Notes: a model not told the origin generated them from the letters alone. DNA of 64,000 nt from Copromyces sp. CBS 386.78 (GCA_030685235.1 MU839143.1:186001-250000), one strand, 5' to 3'. Counted from the stretch's first letter, positions 35,786 to 46,468 are shown. Numbers and translations are program-made.

Positions 35786-37069
35786 TGTGTCTTTTGGTGG
35801 TGGAATCCCAAAAATAGGTCGCGATCAGCTACAAGCTGCTCTTGGTCTAGACAATATGTATACGAGGCGGCGACACAAGGACGGGTCGAGGGCGGGCGAC
35901 AGGTTGTGGTGGTTGCGATGGTGTAATAGTGGTTGTTTATGCGGCAGGGCGAGTTGCCATTGATAACGGAAATACAAGCAAGTGGAAGTGCTGGATGCTC
36001 AATGGCGGAGAGGGAGGGTGACAGAGGGATAGACACCCCCTCACACTACTCGACTCGCTTTTCGACTGGTCGACGATGGGGTGACGAGGCAAGTGCTCAG
36101 CAAACAAGGTCGCTTTCGAGTTGCCAAAAGATAAGACAATAACTGCCGGTAATGGTACAAATTGGTTGTCTGGAGGAAGCGGAAGGGACAAGTCGGGACT
36201 TGTAAGTAAAATGTCCGGTCGGTCAGTGTGTTCGTCCCCCTAGAAGACTAATGGGTACAGGGTACGCCAAGCCTGCACCAATTGGGGGTCCGAATGGGCC
36301 GATGTTCAAGTCGCGGGTACCTGGCAGACTAACAGGCACCTACTCCACCACAGAGGCACATCCACTTGCAGTTGTTTACCGTACTTTTGTCATTCACGGA
36401 CCTGTTCACCGCACTTGCAAAGGTTTGAGGGAGACAAGCAGTTGTCCCGTCCGCATTGCAGTCCTTGTTCCTTTTACATACATGGCTACAATACAGCATT
36501 GTTAAACCTCCTTTTTGAGTTTCTCCTCTAAACCTAAGCTACACAGCCCAAGATGTCAGAGCTCAAAGCCCACACAAGCCACCCGATCAAATGCCAGGCT
36601 GCAAACACGTTCACGACAAAACACAGTGAAACATTTCACATTCGACAGCGATGATTCGATGCACATTTGGTTGGCGTCTGTGAGGTGCAAGATGGCGCAT
36701 CTACAAAGTCTAGAATGGGGGGTCCCAATGATGGCACGTGCAGCGGTTTTTCTGAAACGTTCACGGATGAGGGGCCGACGTCCACCAATCAGCAATTGCA
36801 ATGGACTGTATTGGTGAGCCCTCCCTTTCCCATGTTTCAACACCATCACCACCTTGCCCAGACACACTCTCACACTGCATAATAGTTCATCTGATATTCC
36901 CCGACATGGCGGCTTGATCGACGGCCGACGGAAATCCTATTGCCCCAACCCAGGCCATCGGAACCCGCGATACCTCGTAGGGTTCATGAATCATGTTAAG
37001 CCCCCCCCCCAGACCCCCGCTCCGTTCATCATCAAACATTTAAACGGTCACCAAAACTCTGCATGTCTT
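35786..37069. other. Gene-free stretch 5' of the TBC gene
   Basis: About 1.3 kb with no supportable gene. It should contain the promoter of the minus-strand TBC gene. Short frames on both strands lack any motif. Confidence 0.4.
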
Positions 37070-37071
37070 TA

Positions 37072-37266
37072 GCCGTGAAATTGTTTCATTTTTTGCCAAG
37101 GCCGTTTTTGACCAATCGGTTGGCGTTATTTTATCCACTGGTACTTCTTGGCCACGCAGAGACCTGGGCTTGGTTGGTTTTTGCGCGCGTTTGGCGAATC
37201 TTTGGAAGGCCACCAAGTACTGCAGGTAGAGGGTAGCCCTGCCAAGAAATGAAACAATTTCACCGC
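37072..37266. mobile_element. 195-bp miniature inverted-repeat element with TA flanks
   Basis: The ends are inverted repeats of about 31 bp matching at 27 positions: GCCGTGAAATTGTTTCATTT at the left and the reverse complement of AAATGAAACAATTTCACCGC at the right. Each end abuts a TA dinucleotide (37070-37071 and 37267-37268), as expected for Tc1/mariner-type elements, which duplicate TA on insertion. The 195-bp interior cannot encode a transposase, so it would be non-autonomous. Other copies cannot be sought here. Confidence 0.7.
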
Positions 37267-37268
37267 TA

Positions 37269-38690
37269 AGGGGATACAAACAAGGTTCGGGATCCGCCTA
37301 AGCCCTCGCCTTGTCCTCCTCCCTCCTTTCTACAGCCAAGAGCCGAGATGCGTAATCTGGTTGCCATCTGCCCATGACAGCCCTGTGCGCCTTCTAGAAT
37401 TGAAGGAATCTCTCTTCTCTTCTCAAATACGCCCCTGTTCCGTGTTCCCTTGTTCGCTTGTTCGCTTCTCAAGTGGGTGGTTGGACTCTTGGCGCCCCCT
37501 TTTCTGCAAGTGCCGAAAGACTGGGATCCGAGTTGCATGTAAACATTCGGACCACGACTTATATATATGCTAGACACTCTTCGATATCTCATTATACATT
37601 CAATCGGAAAGTTCCACACAGCTCTAACCGCATGATTCCAAAGTCGAAATTGCTTTCGCTGTCTTTTCTCTTGCTGTCTTTTCGTCTTGTTGTGCCGCTG
37701 TAGACATATCAAAGCGGCATAGTCGACGTTATTGCTGTTGGCTGCCCAAAAAAAAAAGAGAACAACGGCATGGAAAATGCTGATACCACAAGTCCAGTGA
37801 CAAGTTCATGATTCTACTCGTTTCCAGTCACGTCACAAGCATATGCCCCCGAAGCATGAATCAGGCTCATTCATCGATATCAAATCCTTCAGCTGTCTTT
37901 CCTTCCACGTCCCCGTGCATACGAGCCGTTCTAAAGAGTGTCGTGACTCCAGCGAGATACAAGTGTCTTTCTCTGACATTCACTTGTCCCCTTTTCATCC
38001 CTGTCGATTACGTCAGACAGACAAGGCGTTTCATGTATATATTCCCTTTCCTTTCGTCCCCTCCTCACGCCCTGGTGATTACAATCATTGAGAACCTGGT
38101 TGCTTGTGTACACGGTGGAGGCCGGTGAAGCCCTCGGTCAACATTTTACTCCACTTCCTATCCAAACCTTGGTGTTGGCGCTGGAGGTTCCGCCTTTTCA
38201 ATAACACTGCTGATGGAACTTGAAGCTATCATGAGATTGGAGGAGCCAATATTGCGGCAAATACCCGAGGCGCTTTGTGTTACTCCAATGCAGCAAACGG
38301 GCATGGCACCATTCCTGACCATTTCTTCTGCCCATCTTCATCACCAAGCCTTTTTCACCACAAAGTCTTTCCCGAACCTGAACCTGAACCATGAGACCAG
38401 CGCTCATATCAGAGTCGGTGCCCTCCGGAATTTCACCGGCCGCCATCCAGAATGATGCCTCGAGCACCAAAACTTCTGACCCCAACCCAGGCCGTGGAGA
38501 GTGGAACACGCAGCAGACGAATGGCGCGCAGAGTATCCCTCGCGGAACATCCCAGTTGGTTGAGAACCAGGTTTTCCTAGCTCACAGTCGGATGACTGGC
38601 GCAGGAGAGCCATGTCCGGTCCTGCCATCGGAGGCGAGCAACGCCATCAAGCCTTCACTCCCGCCTAGCTCTGGGCCCGGCCCTACCAAC
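37269..38690. other. Stretch with no supported gene
   Basis: About 1.4 kb with only short frames. A plus-strand open stretch at 38,391-38,777 is serine/proline-rich and could be a 5' exon of the decayed gene that follows, but I cannot connect it securely. Confidence 0.35.
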
Positions 38691-39612
38691 CCACGCAGAG
38701 CTTACCAAAGCGGAACAGGAGCCGAACAACATGCTCATGCTAAAGGAATATCTTCGTGGTATCGACGCACTGCATGATATACTTGAAGCGGCTCAAGATT
38801 CCAAAGGGAGGCAGGTCCCCCCCGGATACCCTGTGCCCCTGTACCAGAGTCATGAGCGCTAACTCTTTTTGTGACAGGCAATCACACCGTGGACCGTAGC
38901 CATATTCCCTTCCACCCGGCCAACGAACAGCCAGCAACCGACTGGAGCCCCTCGTGGCTTCAACCTACAGAATTACGCCATGAACAGCATGCTAGGCCGG
39001 TTTTCTGGCCAGGGCGCTGACGCTGCAGTTGCTCTGAGAGCGGCCCCAGGAGAGACGGTCGCGAGAGTTGCTGGTGGGATATCCCTGCATCTGGTTGATG
39101 GCCATCTCGGCAACATGGCCATGGGCCAACGGGACAACATCGCATCCTTGGCCGGAGGCATCCCGAAGTCGGCAACATCATCCGACCTGCCGGTTTTCCA
39201 ACCTGAAAACCCTAAGGCCACCGTCGTTAGATCAAGAACAATGGCACTGCCAACCAGGCACAGAAAAGCCGCCATGATGCCCTGTGGTTTCTACATGCCG
39301 CCAACGCCATGATGGCTCCTGGCACCACCCACGCGGCCAACCTTCAGAAGGGCCTAGAAAAGATCTCTCCAATTCCATTCCCCTGACTTCAACAATGCTC
39401 CTGGCTTCGGCGGTCATTCTTACCACCGCCAGTTCACGAAGCAGATGCCACGCCACGCTGGAAAGTTCGCTTCATCAAGCTCAAGATTGAGTCGGCTGAT
39501 TGCAGCAAAGTATCTCCAATTGCGAAGCCGAAAAAGTAATTTCGTCTTTCCGGCTCCGAGTTCTGCCTTCAGCACTGGCAGAAGTGAGAGAGATTGCGAA
39601 TTCGACGTGTAA
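38691..39612 (+). pseudogene. Unknown gene, broken or intron-split
   Basis: Coding-like peptide segments line up on the plus strand. The first is ELTKAEQEPNNMLMLKEYLR...AAQDSKGRQ, ending near 38,815. A GT...CTAAC...GACAG intron-like gap to 38,879 follows. Then comes a long segment from AITPWTVAIFPSTRP through NPKATVV near 39,228. After this the frame shifts by two bases to IKNNGTANQ...GLEKISPIPFP, and near 39,385 it shifts by one more to DFNNAPGFGGHSYHRQ, ending at TAA 39610-39612. The two shifts cancel, so the frame before and after is the same. Either a pair of compensating indels marks a pseudogene or small introns are missed. I do not recognise the protein. A closed gene model is not supported. 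Confidence 0.4.
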
Positions 39613-39659
39613 AGTCAACAACAAACGCCTGCTGGACACCTCTTTTTAAGACGATTCAA

Positions 39660-39860
39660 AGTTCAAGATGATTGAAGCTCACGACAAGGATTCGATACTG
39701 GGCAGCAACAAGGGTCATTCTTGTTCGAAACCCAGGTTGAGGTCTTGCCCCTGATTTAGTCTGAACTTCTAGTGTCACCCAAACTTTCCTTTCCAAAACA
39801 GCAAACAGCAAACTTTCTCGAATCCAGCAAAGCACCAAACCAGCAGATATCAATTATACC
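39660..39860 (+). repeat. Diverged direct repeat, copy 1
   Basis: Resembles the stretch at about 40,550-40,740. Shared landmarks in the same order are ATACTGGGC(A/G)GCAACAA, then CTGATTT...GTCTGAACTTC, then CAGCAAAC...TTCTCGAATCCAGCAAA. The copies carry indels and substitutions and bracket the ECM29-like fragment. Confidence 0.6.
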
Positions 39861-40210
39861 CAAATAGAACCAAAAAGCCGATGCACAGCACCACAAAAAC
39901 AATTCGTCCACCTCCAACAATAAAGATAGTGACGATTCTAACCCCTTTAATTTAAGCCCTCCAACCTGTATACTCCCCGCCATAAAGCCACACAGCAAAA
40001 AACAAGTATCGCCCAAGACGGACCGCAAAGTCGACAAGCAACTGTCCGATCCCAGAAAATCTGCAATCTGGCGGTACCTCATGACGCTTACCAAGACCGA
40101 AACCCCGGTTCCTGATGATCCGGCCATCATTGAACTCCTTACACTCCCAAAGCGCCGCAACCTTCCGAGGACATGGCAAAATATACCCAGGGCTCGGTTG
40201 TGATCTGGAC

Positions 40211-40483
40211 TACAAGGACGTTTGGATGGCGGCCTTTAAGGTCCTCGATGATGCCAAGGGCAGTCTGAGAAAGGCCGCCTTGCACATGTGCGTTGCTCTT
40301 TCAACAACGCTGGTTCATCAGTTGGACGAGTCTGGCAACACTGCATCTGCTAGAGCAATGATGAACGAGGCCTTGTCATTCTTTCTTTCGGACAAAGGCA
40401 TCGAGAGTCAAGTGAAGGAAGTCAAGCTCTTTGCTACCGTCACCGGTCTGGTCGCCGGACGATCCTTCCAAGAGTACGAGCAG
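40211..40483 (+). pseudogene. Short ECM29-like fragment, apparently permuted
   Basis: About 91 codons strongly resemble one HEAT-repeat segment of ECM29, the proteasome-binding adaptor: YKDVWMAAFKVLDDAKGSLRKAA, then STTLVHQLDESG, then LSFFLSDKGIESQVKEVKLFATVT. It ends with LVAGRSFQEYEQ. In ECM29 proteins the sequence like ADL..GRSF..YE lies directly before the Y..DVW segment, so the order here is rotated. A full ECM29 is about 1,800 residues, so this is a relic and cannot act as the adaptor. At 273 bp it is shorter than the few hundred bp usually needed to trigger RIP, which may explain its normal base composition. The call is from memory of the family and was not searched. Confidence 0.55.
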
Positions 40484-40549
40484 GTCTGAACTTTCGTTTA
40501 CCCATTGAGAAAACCATGAAACCAAAAAGCCAGCAAATATCATCACTTC

Positions 40550-40740
40550 AAAGGATTACACCATGATCACAGTTTGCGGCAAAATAATACTGGGCGGCAA
40601 CAATCTTCGTTATTTCGCAAATCAGTTGAGATCATTACCTCTGATTTGGGTTGGTCTGAACTTCAGCGATACCCAATCTGTCTTTCCCACACAGCAAACC
40701 TTCTCGAATCCAGCAAACCAGCGAATGATCATAAGGTACT
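40550..40740 (+). repeat. Diverged direct repeat, copy 2
   Basis: Second copy of the repeat at 39,660-39,860, with the same ordered landmarks. Together the copies flank the ECM29-like fragment on both sides. Confidence 0.6.
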
Positions 40741-40863
40741 CAAACAACATCAAAGGAAGGGTCACGGGCACCCCTAAAATTCATTCTCTTTCAGTTCCAT
40801 ATTGTTTCAGATATCACATCCTTTACCACCCCCAATCCCAAGTCCAAACTCCAAAGCCCAAAC

Positions 40864-42615
40864 CTAATCATCAAACTCATCAATCTCCTCCACCAACTCC
40901 CTAACCACAACCGGCACCTCCTCCAATCGAATCTCCTGCACTTCCCCCTCATCTCCCAATCCCAATTCCAGTCCCAGTCCCAGGACCTCCTCCTCACCAG
41001 AGTGCAAATCCCACGTTCTCTCACCAACCGGCGCCCGCAACTGCCACGCCTCTGCCTCCCTCTCCACCACCCCGGCCTCTCTCAAGTCCTCCACCAAGTC
41101 CAGGACGTCCACAGTTTCTAGGAGTTCTCGGAACGGCGGCGGGGCACTGCGAGGATGAGGCGGCTGCTGCTGGGGGCTGGCTTGAGCAGCGGCGGCGGCA
41201 GGGAAAGTAGGCGCAGCAGAGAAAGCAAAGGCGGCAGACGCAGCGGAGGCAAAAGAGGCAGCAAGGCCAGCAAAGGCGGAGGACTCAAGCCATGTGCCCT
41301 CGAAGGGGTCCAGGGAGGATGACCGGAAGGAGTTGTAGGGAGCTGGGAGGGGCTCCGTGTCGGCAGCTTGATCGAAGGCAGAAGTGTCGTGGGAATCGAA
41401 CCCAGACGCAGCAGCAAGAGGAAGGGACTCGAACCCAGGACCGGAAGCAGAACCGGAAGCAGCGCCAGCACCAAACCCGAAAGGCACAGCGCCAGGGGCA
41501 GCAGGGGACTCGAACCCAGAGCCAGAACCAAAAGAACCAGCACCGCCAGCATCGTCATCGCGAGGGAAGGGCGTGCCAGCAGGACGGCGAGCTTCTTCAT
41601 CCTCCAGACCAGAACCGCCAGCAAAAGACCCAACGCCAGAGCCAAAGTCAGAGCCAAAGTCAAAGCCAAAGCTAGGACCACCACCAGCAGCAGCCCAGCA
41701 ATCCACCCCCTGCCAGATGGGAGCAGCACCAGGAGCAGAACCGGCACCGACAAAAACACCAGCACCAGCACAGTCACCATCAGTCGTATCATCCGGACGA
41801 CCCTGGGGCACCGACTGCAACACGACACCCCCGCTCCCAGGTGAAGGAGGGAGGTGAATGACCGTGTTGAAGTCGGCAAAGTGGACGCGACGCTCACCAC
41901 GGGGAAGAGGTTGGGAGTGGCCGGGCTGTTGGGCGTGCTGGGGATGAGGAGGCGGTTGCTGGTAGCCGTAGCCGTGCGGGTAGGGAGCAGGCGGCAGGAA
42001 TATGGGCAGACCGTACTGTCCAGGGGCGGGATGGAGCACCTTCATGCCCATTCCCAGCTCAAAACCGGGGACGAAATCGGGGTAAAGGTGAAGGTAGGGG
42101 GTGCCGGCTGGGTGAAAAGGGGCGCCGGTGCCCATGCCCACAGGCAACACAGGCAACCCAGGGCCAGGCAGAGGTGTCGCACCAGGAGAAGCAGGGAAAA
42201 GGGTGCCAGGGAGGCCACCAGGGAAAGCGCCAGGAGCAGGGCCAACATCAGGGCCAGGGCCAGAAACAAGGACAGGCAGGCCAGAGACAGGACCACCACG
42301 GCGGGCTTGGTTGGTGTCGCCACCACCAGTCTGATCAGGACCAACAGAAGTTGTGCCAGCGCCTTCGCCAGAACCATCAACTTCGCAGCTGACAGCGCAT
42401 TCGATCGTGTCTCTGGTCTCGCTCGTCTCGCCCGCCGTGTTGTTGCCAGTGCCATCACCACCGACAACATCTGCAGCCGCCGCAGACGCAGACACAAGAA
42501 CGGGGCTAGCCGCGTAAATATCCTCCTCCTCATCATGGTCGTGGTCGTGGTCATCTTGAGCAGCGACGGGGGCAGGTGGGTTGCCAGCGTCCAAGTTACT
42601 GCTGGTCTCCTCCAA
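40864..42615 (-). CDS. Downstream half of a split low-complexity reading frame
   Basis: 584 codons in the same frame as the 891-codon frame upstream, starting immediately after its TAG stop. The translation is Gly/Ala/Pro/Ser-rich with patches of tidy, non-random sequence: an HDHDHDEEED stretch at the start, RRVHFADFNTVIHLPP near residue 250 (RVHF fits the RVxF pattern of PP1-docking sites), GFDFGSDFGSG repeats, and an acidic end (PVVVRELVEEIDEFDD). The first ATG is at codon 161, so independent initiation near its 5' end is unlikely. It could be a C-terminal extension reached by stop readthrough, an exon joined by an unseen intron, or a segment lost by mutation. No function is recognised. Confidence 0.45.
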   Translation of the reverse strand: MEETSSNLDAGNPPAPVAAQDDHDHDHDEEEDIYAASPVLVSASAAAADVVGGDGTGNNTAGETSETRDTIECAVSCEVDGSGEGAGTTSVGPDQTGGGDTNQARRGGPVSGLPVLVSGPGPDVGPAPGAFPGGLPGTLFPASPGATPLPGPGLPVLPVGMGTGAPFHPAGTPYLHLYPDFVPGFELGMGMKVLHPAPGQYGLPIFLPPAPYPHGYGYQQPPPHPQHAQQPGHSQPLPRGERRVHFADFNTVIHLPPSPGSGGVVLQSVPQGRPDDTTDGDCAGAGVFVGAGSAPGAAPIWQGVDCWAAAGGGPSFGFDFGSDFGSGVGSFAGGSGLEDEEARRPAGTPFPRDDDAGGAGSFGSGSGFESPAAPGAVPFGFGAGAASGSASGPGFESLPLAAASGFDSHDTSAFDQAADTEPLPAPYNSFRSSSLDPFEGTWLESSAFAGLAASFASAASAAFAFSAAPTFPAAAAAQASPQQQPPHPRSAPPPFRELLETVDVLDLVEDLREAGVVEREAEAWQLRAPVGERTWDLHSGEEEVLGLGLELGLGDEGEVQEIRLEEVPVVVRELVEEIDEFDD

Positions 42616-45288
42616 CTAGGAGGGAGAGCCAGCAGAACTGGACGCCTTGGGTTCCTGTTGCTGCTGCTTGGATGGCTTGGACAGCTTGACTGGGCCAGTC
42701 TGACCAAGCGGCGGGAAGTTCTCCTCGAAGTCTGGGCGGCTGGGGTCGAAAGGGGCAGGAGCCAGCGGCGTCTTCTGCTCCTCAGCGGAAGGTTGGGGGT
42801 CGTAACGGGGTGGGGAGCCGGGCGAAGCAAGCGACACGCTTCTGGGAGGGCTGGCGGGGGCAGGGAAAGAATAACAGCGAGGCACGGACACTTGCTGGTG
42901 CCGGTTGCGCTGGTGACCAAGATGGGATGACGGCCTCAAGGGCCGGGCCGCACGAGGGTGGTCACGACGGTAATCTGTCCAGGAGTTGACGCGGCCGGGG
43001 TCCAAACTCGACAAAAGCTCTTCTCTGGGGAGTTGTTGTTGTGGCTGCTGGGGCTGCTCAGGCTGGGCAACCGAAGAAGACGATAGGTCCACGAAAGACA
43101 ACGGGTCCGAAGACAAAGACAACAACGACTGGTGCTGCTGGGTGACGACAGCAGTGGGGGCGACAACAACCGAAGAAGGCGGAACGAACTCGTCGGCAGT
43201 AGCAGAGAGCGAATCCCTTTCACTACGTTCACCAGAGGAGGACGAGGGCACAAACTCGGGAGCGTCGGGAGCCAGGGACCGCGGCACAAACGGTGTGGCT
43301 GTTGCGGAGAAGGAAGAGGAAAAGGGGGTAATGGCATCAACCACTGTCGGCGTGGAAGTGCGAGCTGGTTCATCTGCCACCGAAGAGGCGAGACCGCTGT
43401 GATGATGAGCTGGTTCTGCAACCACCGAAGGGGCGAGACCGCTATAAGTAAAGGCAAGATCAGGGGCTGCTGAGACCACCTGTCTGCTGTTGATCCTGCT
43501 GAAATCCAACTGGGCTTCTGCTGCGGCACCAACCATCAGCTCGAGCTCATGCGTCCTGTCGGTAGGAGGGGTGATCAGGCCCTCGATCCCGGACTCGACC
43601 ATCGGCTCTCGCATCATGTGGCCGGCGCCATGTGCATCAGCGGCATCAACGAGTCCGGCCTTCCTCAGGCGCGCGAACTGCTGATGCGGCTCCAGCTTCT
43701 CGGACCAAAGGTGGCGCACGTAGCCTTCGTCCATGTACTTGATGTGCTGGTTCTGGTGTCCAGCATCACCGTTCCTGATATGCCCTTGCCAGCGAGGCAA
43801 AGGCCAGGAACGGCTGGGCGGACCCCGTACCCCAGACACAGGCAGCACGGCAACGGACTCGAGCGGCAGTTTACCATGTTTGGATTTGACCTTCTTCTTC
43901 CCCTTCTGCTTTTGCTGCTTCATCTTCTTGTCCTTCCTCTTGTCGACGACACGAACGTTGCTGGAACCACCAGCATCGCTGCTGCTCAGGCTGGGTTGCC
44001 CCGGGGAAACCTGGCTGCGGATGCTGGGGCGGCTGGCTTCGTGGGTGTACTCGGCGGCGGTTGGAAACGGGACGGCCTCGGGCCCAGGCGAGGTGTCGGA
44101 ATCCGGACACTTGACGGTCCAGAACCCATTGAAGGGATTCGGCTTGGCTAGGACGACCGAGAGGAAGTCCTCCGTCAAGTTTGTCTTGCCCTTCAGCAGG
44201 GGAGCTAGACGAGGCGCGGGAGGGACAGGGGATGAAGGCGCAGGAGGCAGGGCGAATCCTCCACGAATGGTGGACCCGCGGTTGGCAGCAGAAGCAGAGG
44301 TGGTGTCGGAGGGGGTGTCGGAGGTGTTAGGGGTGGTTGTCGTGGTGTTGAAGGTACCGGCAACAGCCGCGGCGAAAGCTTCAGAAGAAGAGGAAGAAGA
44401 AGAAGCAGGAAGAGGACGAGGAAGATTGTCAACGCTGTTGTTGACCCTGTTGTTACTGCTGAGGTTGTCTCTGGGTGACCCCTCGTTACCCCCGGCACGG
44501 TCGTCTCCAGAGGCGGAAGAAGAAGAAGACAAAGAAGATGTGGACGGCTCGGTTCCAGCTGCCGCCGCCGCCACCGCCTCCTCATTCGAAGAAGCAGCAG
44601 CAGAAGCAGGCACAGCCTTTCCCTTGCCTTTATCACCCCCCTCGTGATCATTCTTCATCACACCCCCTTCGACCTTGACATTGTCATTGTCATGCTCTAC
44701 CGACAACAGCGACAGCGAACTATCACCGCCGTGGTAAAGCGGAATCCAACACGAGGCAAGACCTCCAGAGACCCCAACAACAGGCAACCGAGCCCACAGC
44801 GACGACGACGAACCTGAACCCCCGGACGAGCCCGACGACTTCGAACCCAACTTCGACCTAGACTTTGCCTTGGCGGCATCTTTCGACAGCGACGACAACA
44901 GCTTGGCAGCCTCCAGCTTGGCCTTCATCTTCTCCAGCTCGCGCGCCTTGACGCTCGCCAGGTGGCTTAGGTACGCCGCTCCGTCCTGGGGAAAGAACGG
45001 TGACTTCAGCACACCAATGTACGAGGCCGCGGCGCGCACGTGCACGTACTTCAACCGCGCCTGCTCCGGGGCGCTCATCCACCTGGCTCCTCTACTCGAA
45101 CCAGCCTGGCTACCAGCACGGTTGCCCGTGCCGGCGGCGGCGGAGAAGGAGGAGGAGGAGGCGATGAGCGCGGGGACCGGAGACTGGGCAGCGGAGGAAG
45201 ACGCTGACGCCGAGGAGGAGGAGGAAGAGGCGGGGCCAGGGGCTGGGGCGACGACGGCCTTGGTGCTCTGGTTCTTTCTGGGAGCCAT
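42616..45288 (-). CDS. Large serine-rich, mostly disordered protein of unknown function
   Basis: Single frame of 890 residues from the ATG at 45288, which sits in a good context (GCAGAAATGGCTC). I do not recognise the family. The N-terminus is an Ala/Ser/Pro low-complexity region. Residues about 69-135 (RWMSAPEQARLKYVHVRAAASYIG...) look helical and could be folded. Another ordered-looking block lies near 500-620 (RSWPLPRWQGHIRNG...YMDEGYVRHLW). Near the C-terminus is DFEENFPPLGQ, a short motif like those of some RNA-binding proteins. The rest is runs of Ser, Thr, Pro and Gln. It ends in a TAG directly followed in the same frame by 583 further sense codons. The 5' side (45,300-46,200) contains several GTAAG/GTGAG-like sites on the minus strand, so 5' UTR introns are possible. 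Confidence 0.6.
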   Translation of the reverse strand: MAPRKNQSTKAVVAPAPGPASSSSSSASASSSAAQSPVPALIASSSSFSAAAGTGNRAGSQAGSSRGARWMSAPEQARLKYVHVRAAASYIGVLKSPFFPQDGAAYLSHLASVKARELEKMKAKLEAAKLLSSLSKDAAKAKSRSKLGSKSSGSSGGSGSSSSLWARLPVVGVSGGLASCWIPLYHGGDSSLSLLSVEHDNDNVKVEGGVMKNDHEGGDKGKGKAVPASAAASSNEEAVAAAAAGTEPSTSSLSSSSSASGDDRAGGNEGSPRDNLSSNNRVNNSVDNLPRPLPASSSSSSSEAFAAAVAGTFNTTTTTPNTSDTPSDTTSASAANRGSTIRGGFALPPAPSSPVPPAPRLAPLLKGKTNLTEDFLSVVLAKPNPFNGFWTVKCPDSDTSPGPEAVPFPTAAEYTHEASRPSIRSQVSPGQPSLSSSDAGGSSNVRVVDKRKDKKMKQQKQKGKKKVKSKHGKLPLESVAVLPVSGVRGPPSRSWPLPRWQGHIRNGDAGHQNQHIKYMDEGYVRHLWSEKLEPHQQFARLRKAGLVDAADAHGAGHMMREPMVESGIEGLITPPTDRTHELELMVGAAAEAQLDFSRINSRQVVSAAPDLAFTYSGLAPSVVAEPAHHHSGLASSVADEPARTSTPTVVDAITPFSSSFSATATPFVPRSLAPDAPEFVPSSSSGERSERDSLSATADEFVPPSSVVVAPTAVVTQQHQSLLSLSSDPLSFVDLSSSSVAQPEQPQQPQQQLPREELLSSLDPGRVNSWTDYRRDHPRAARPLRPSSHLGHQRNRHQQVSVPRCYSFPAPASPPRSVSLASPGSPPRYDPQPSAEEQKTPLAPAPFDPSRPDFEENFPPLGQTGPVKLSKPSKQQQQEPKASSSAGSPS

Positions 45289-46468
45289 TTCTGCGGTTGT
45301 GGTTATGAGGTGTTAGTGAATGTCCCGGTCGCAGTTGAGGAGTTTGTGGGGAAGATTTGATGATCTGATCTGGCGATGAGGGGGCCAGCAAGAGACAGGG
45401 GTTTCTTACGGGAATCTTGGGGTGAGGAAGAAGAAGGAGGGGGGAAAGCGGCGGGCAGGCTCTTGCGCGGTACTAGATGTGAGATGAACTGTTAGTGAGT
45501 TTTCTTCGCCGCAACAAGATGGGAAGGACCTGTGAGGAAGAGTTGATTATGGATCTGGTGTATGGCGAGACCTTGGTCACGTTGTTGAACACTTGAACTT
45601 GTGAGGAGGAGCTGATGATGGAGATCCCGGTACGTTTTCCCCCTCTAAGAACCTGTGAGGACGACGTGATGATGATGATGATGATGAATACCGGCCACGA
45701 GACAGATTACTTACAAGAATTTCGAGGCGAGGGAGACAAAAACGACAACAAAAAGGCAGGCGAGCACTTCTTGCTTTGCTTGGTACTGGAAAGAAGAAAA
45801 AGAAGCCGTCAGCGGAAGATGACAATAATTGAACGACGAGTTACTCACGTAGGCGAGAAGAAAAACAACGGACAGGCTTTTCTTGCTTTGGTGCTGGAAA
45901 ACGAAAACGTCAGCGAAGGAAGACATCACAACAAGCCAAGCAAACAAGTTCCCTACGTGTACTGGGAGATCTTGGTCCCGTCGTTCTCGAAGACGCTTGA
46001 TATGTTCTGGTGTCGGTTTGGAAGAAGAGGAGAGAAAGTTGGAAGAAAGATTCCTATAGATTTCACTTTCACCTCAGGCAGCGAGTGGGGCACACACACA
46101 CATACACACACATATAGAGGTACATACGAGAAGGCACACAATACACGGCACGTCACGAACAATAGATTACTTATAGAAACCATCTGATCTTTTGATAGGT
46201 AGTCTAGGCAGTCCGGTCTCGGACACTCTCAGTTGACCCAGCGACGACATACCTTGATGGATATCTCGTATCGTCGACTCACTATTCTTGCCCTTCTATA
46301 GGTGGAACAGGCAGAGATAAGCAGGGGTCTGTTTCGAAGTGGAAGATTTCGAGGATTTCGAAGAGGTCTTTACTTGGTAGGAGCATGTTTGCTACGGCTG
46401 CTATGGTAACGAGAAGATCTAGGCATTTTCGTCTGAACTTTTTGAGACTTTGATAAGGGGACTAGTTC
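45289..46468. other. Stretch 5' of the serine-rich gene
   Basis: About 1.2 kb without a convincing gene. A degenerate motif of the type TGTGAGGAxGAxxTGATGATG recurs at about 45,532, 45,600 and 45,654. A (CA)n run lies near 46,090-46,112. A plus-strand frame at 45,615-46,187 exists but is built largely of these repeats. Confidence 0.4.

Noticed and set aside
45615..46187. A 190-codon plus-strand frame
   Set aside because: Largely made of degenerate repeats, with a polymethionine run from ATGATG repeats and a CA microsatellite at its end; no coding signature.
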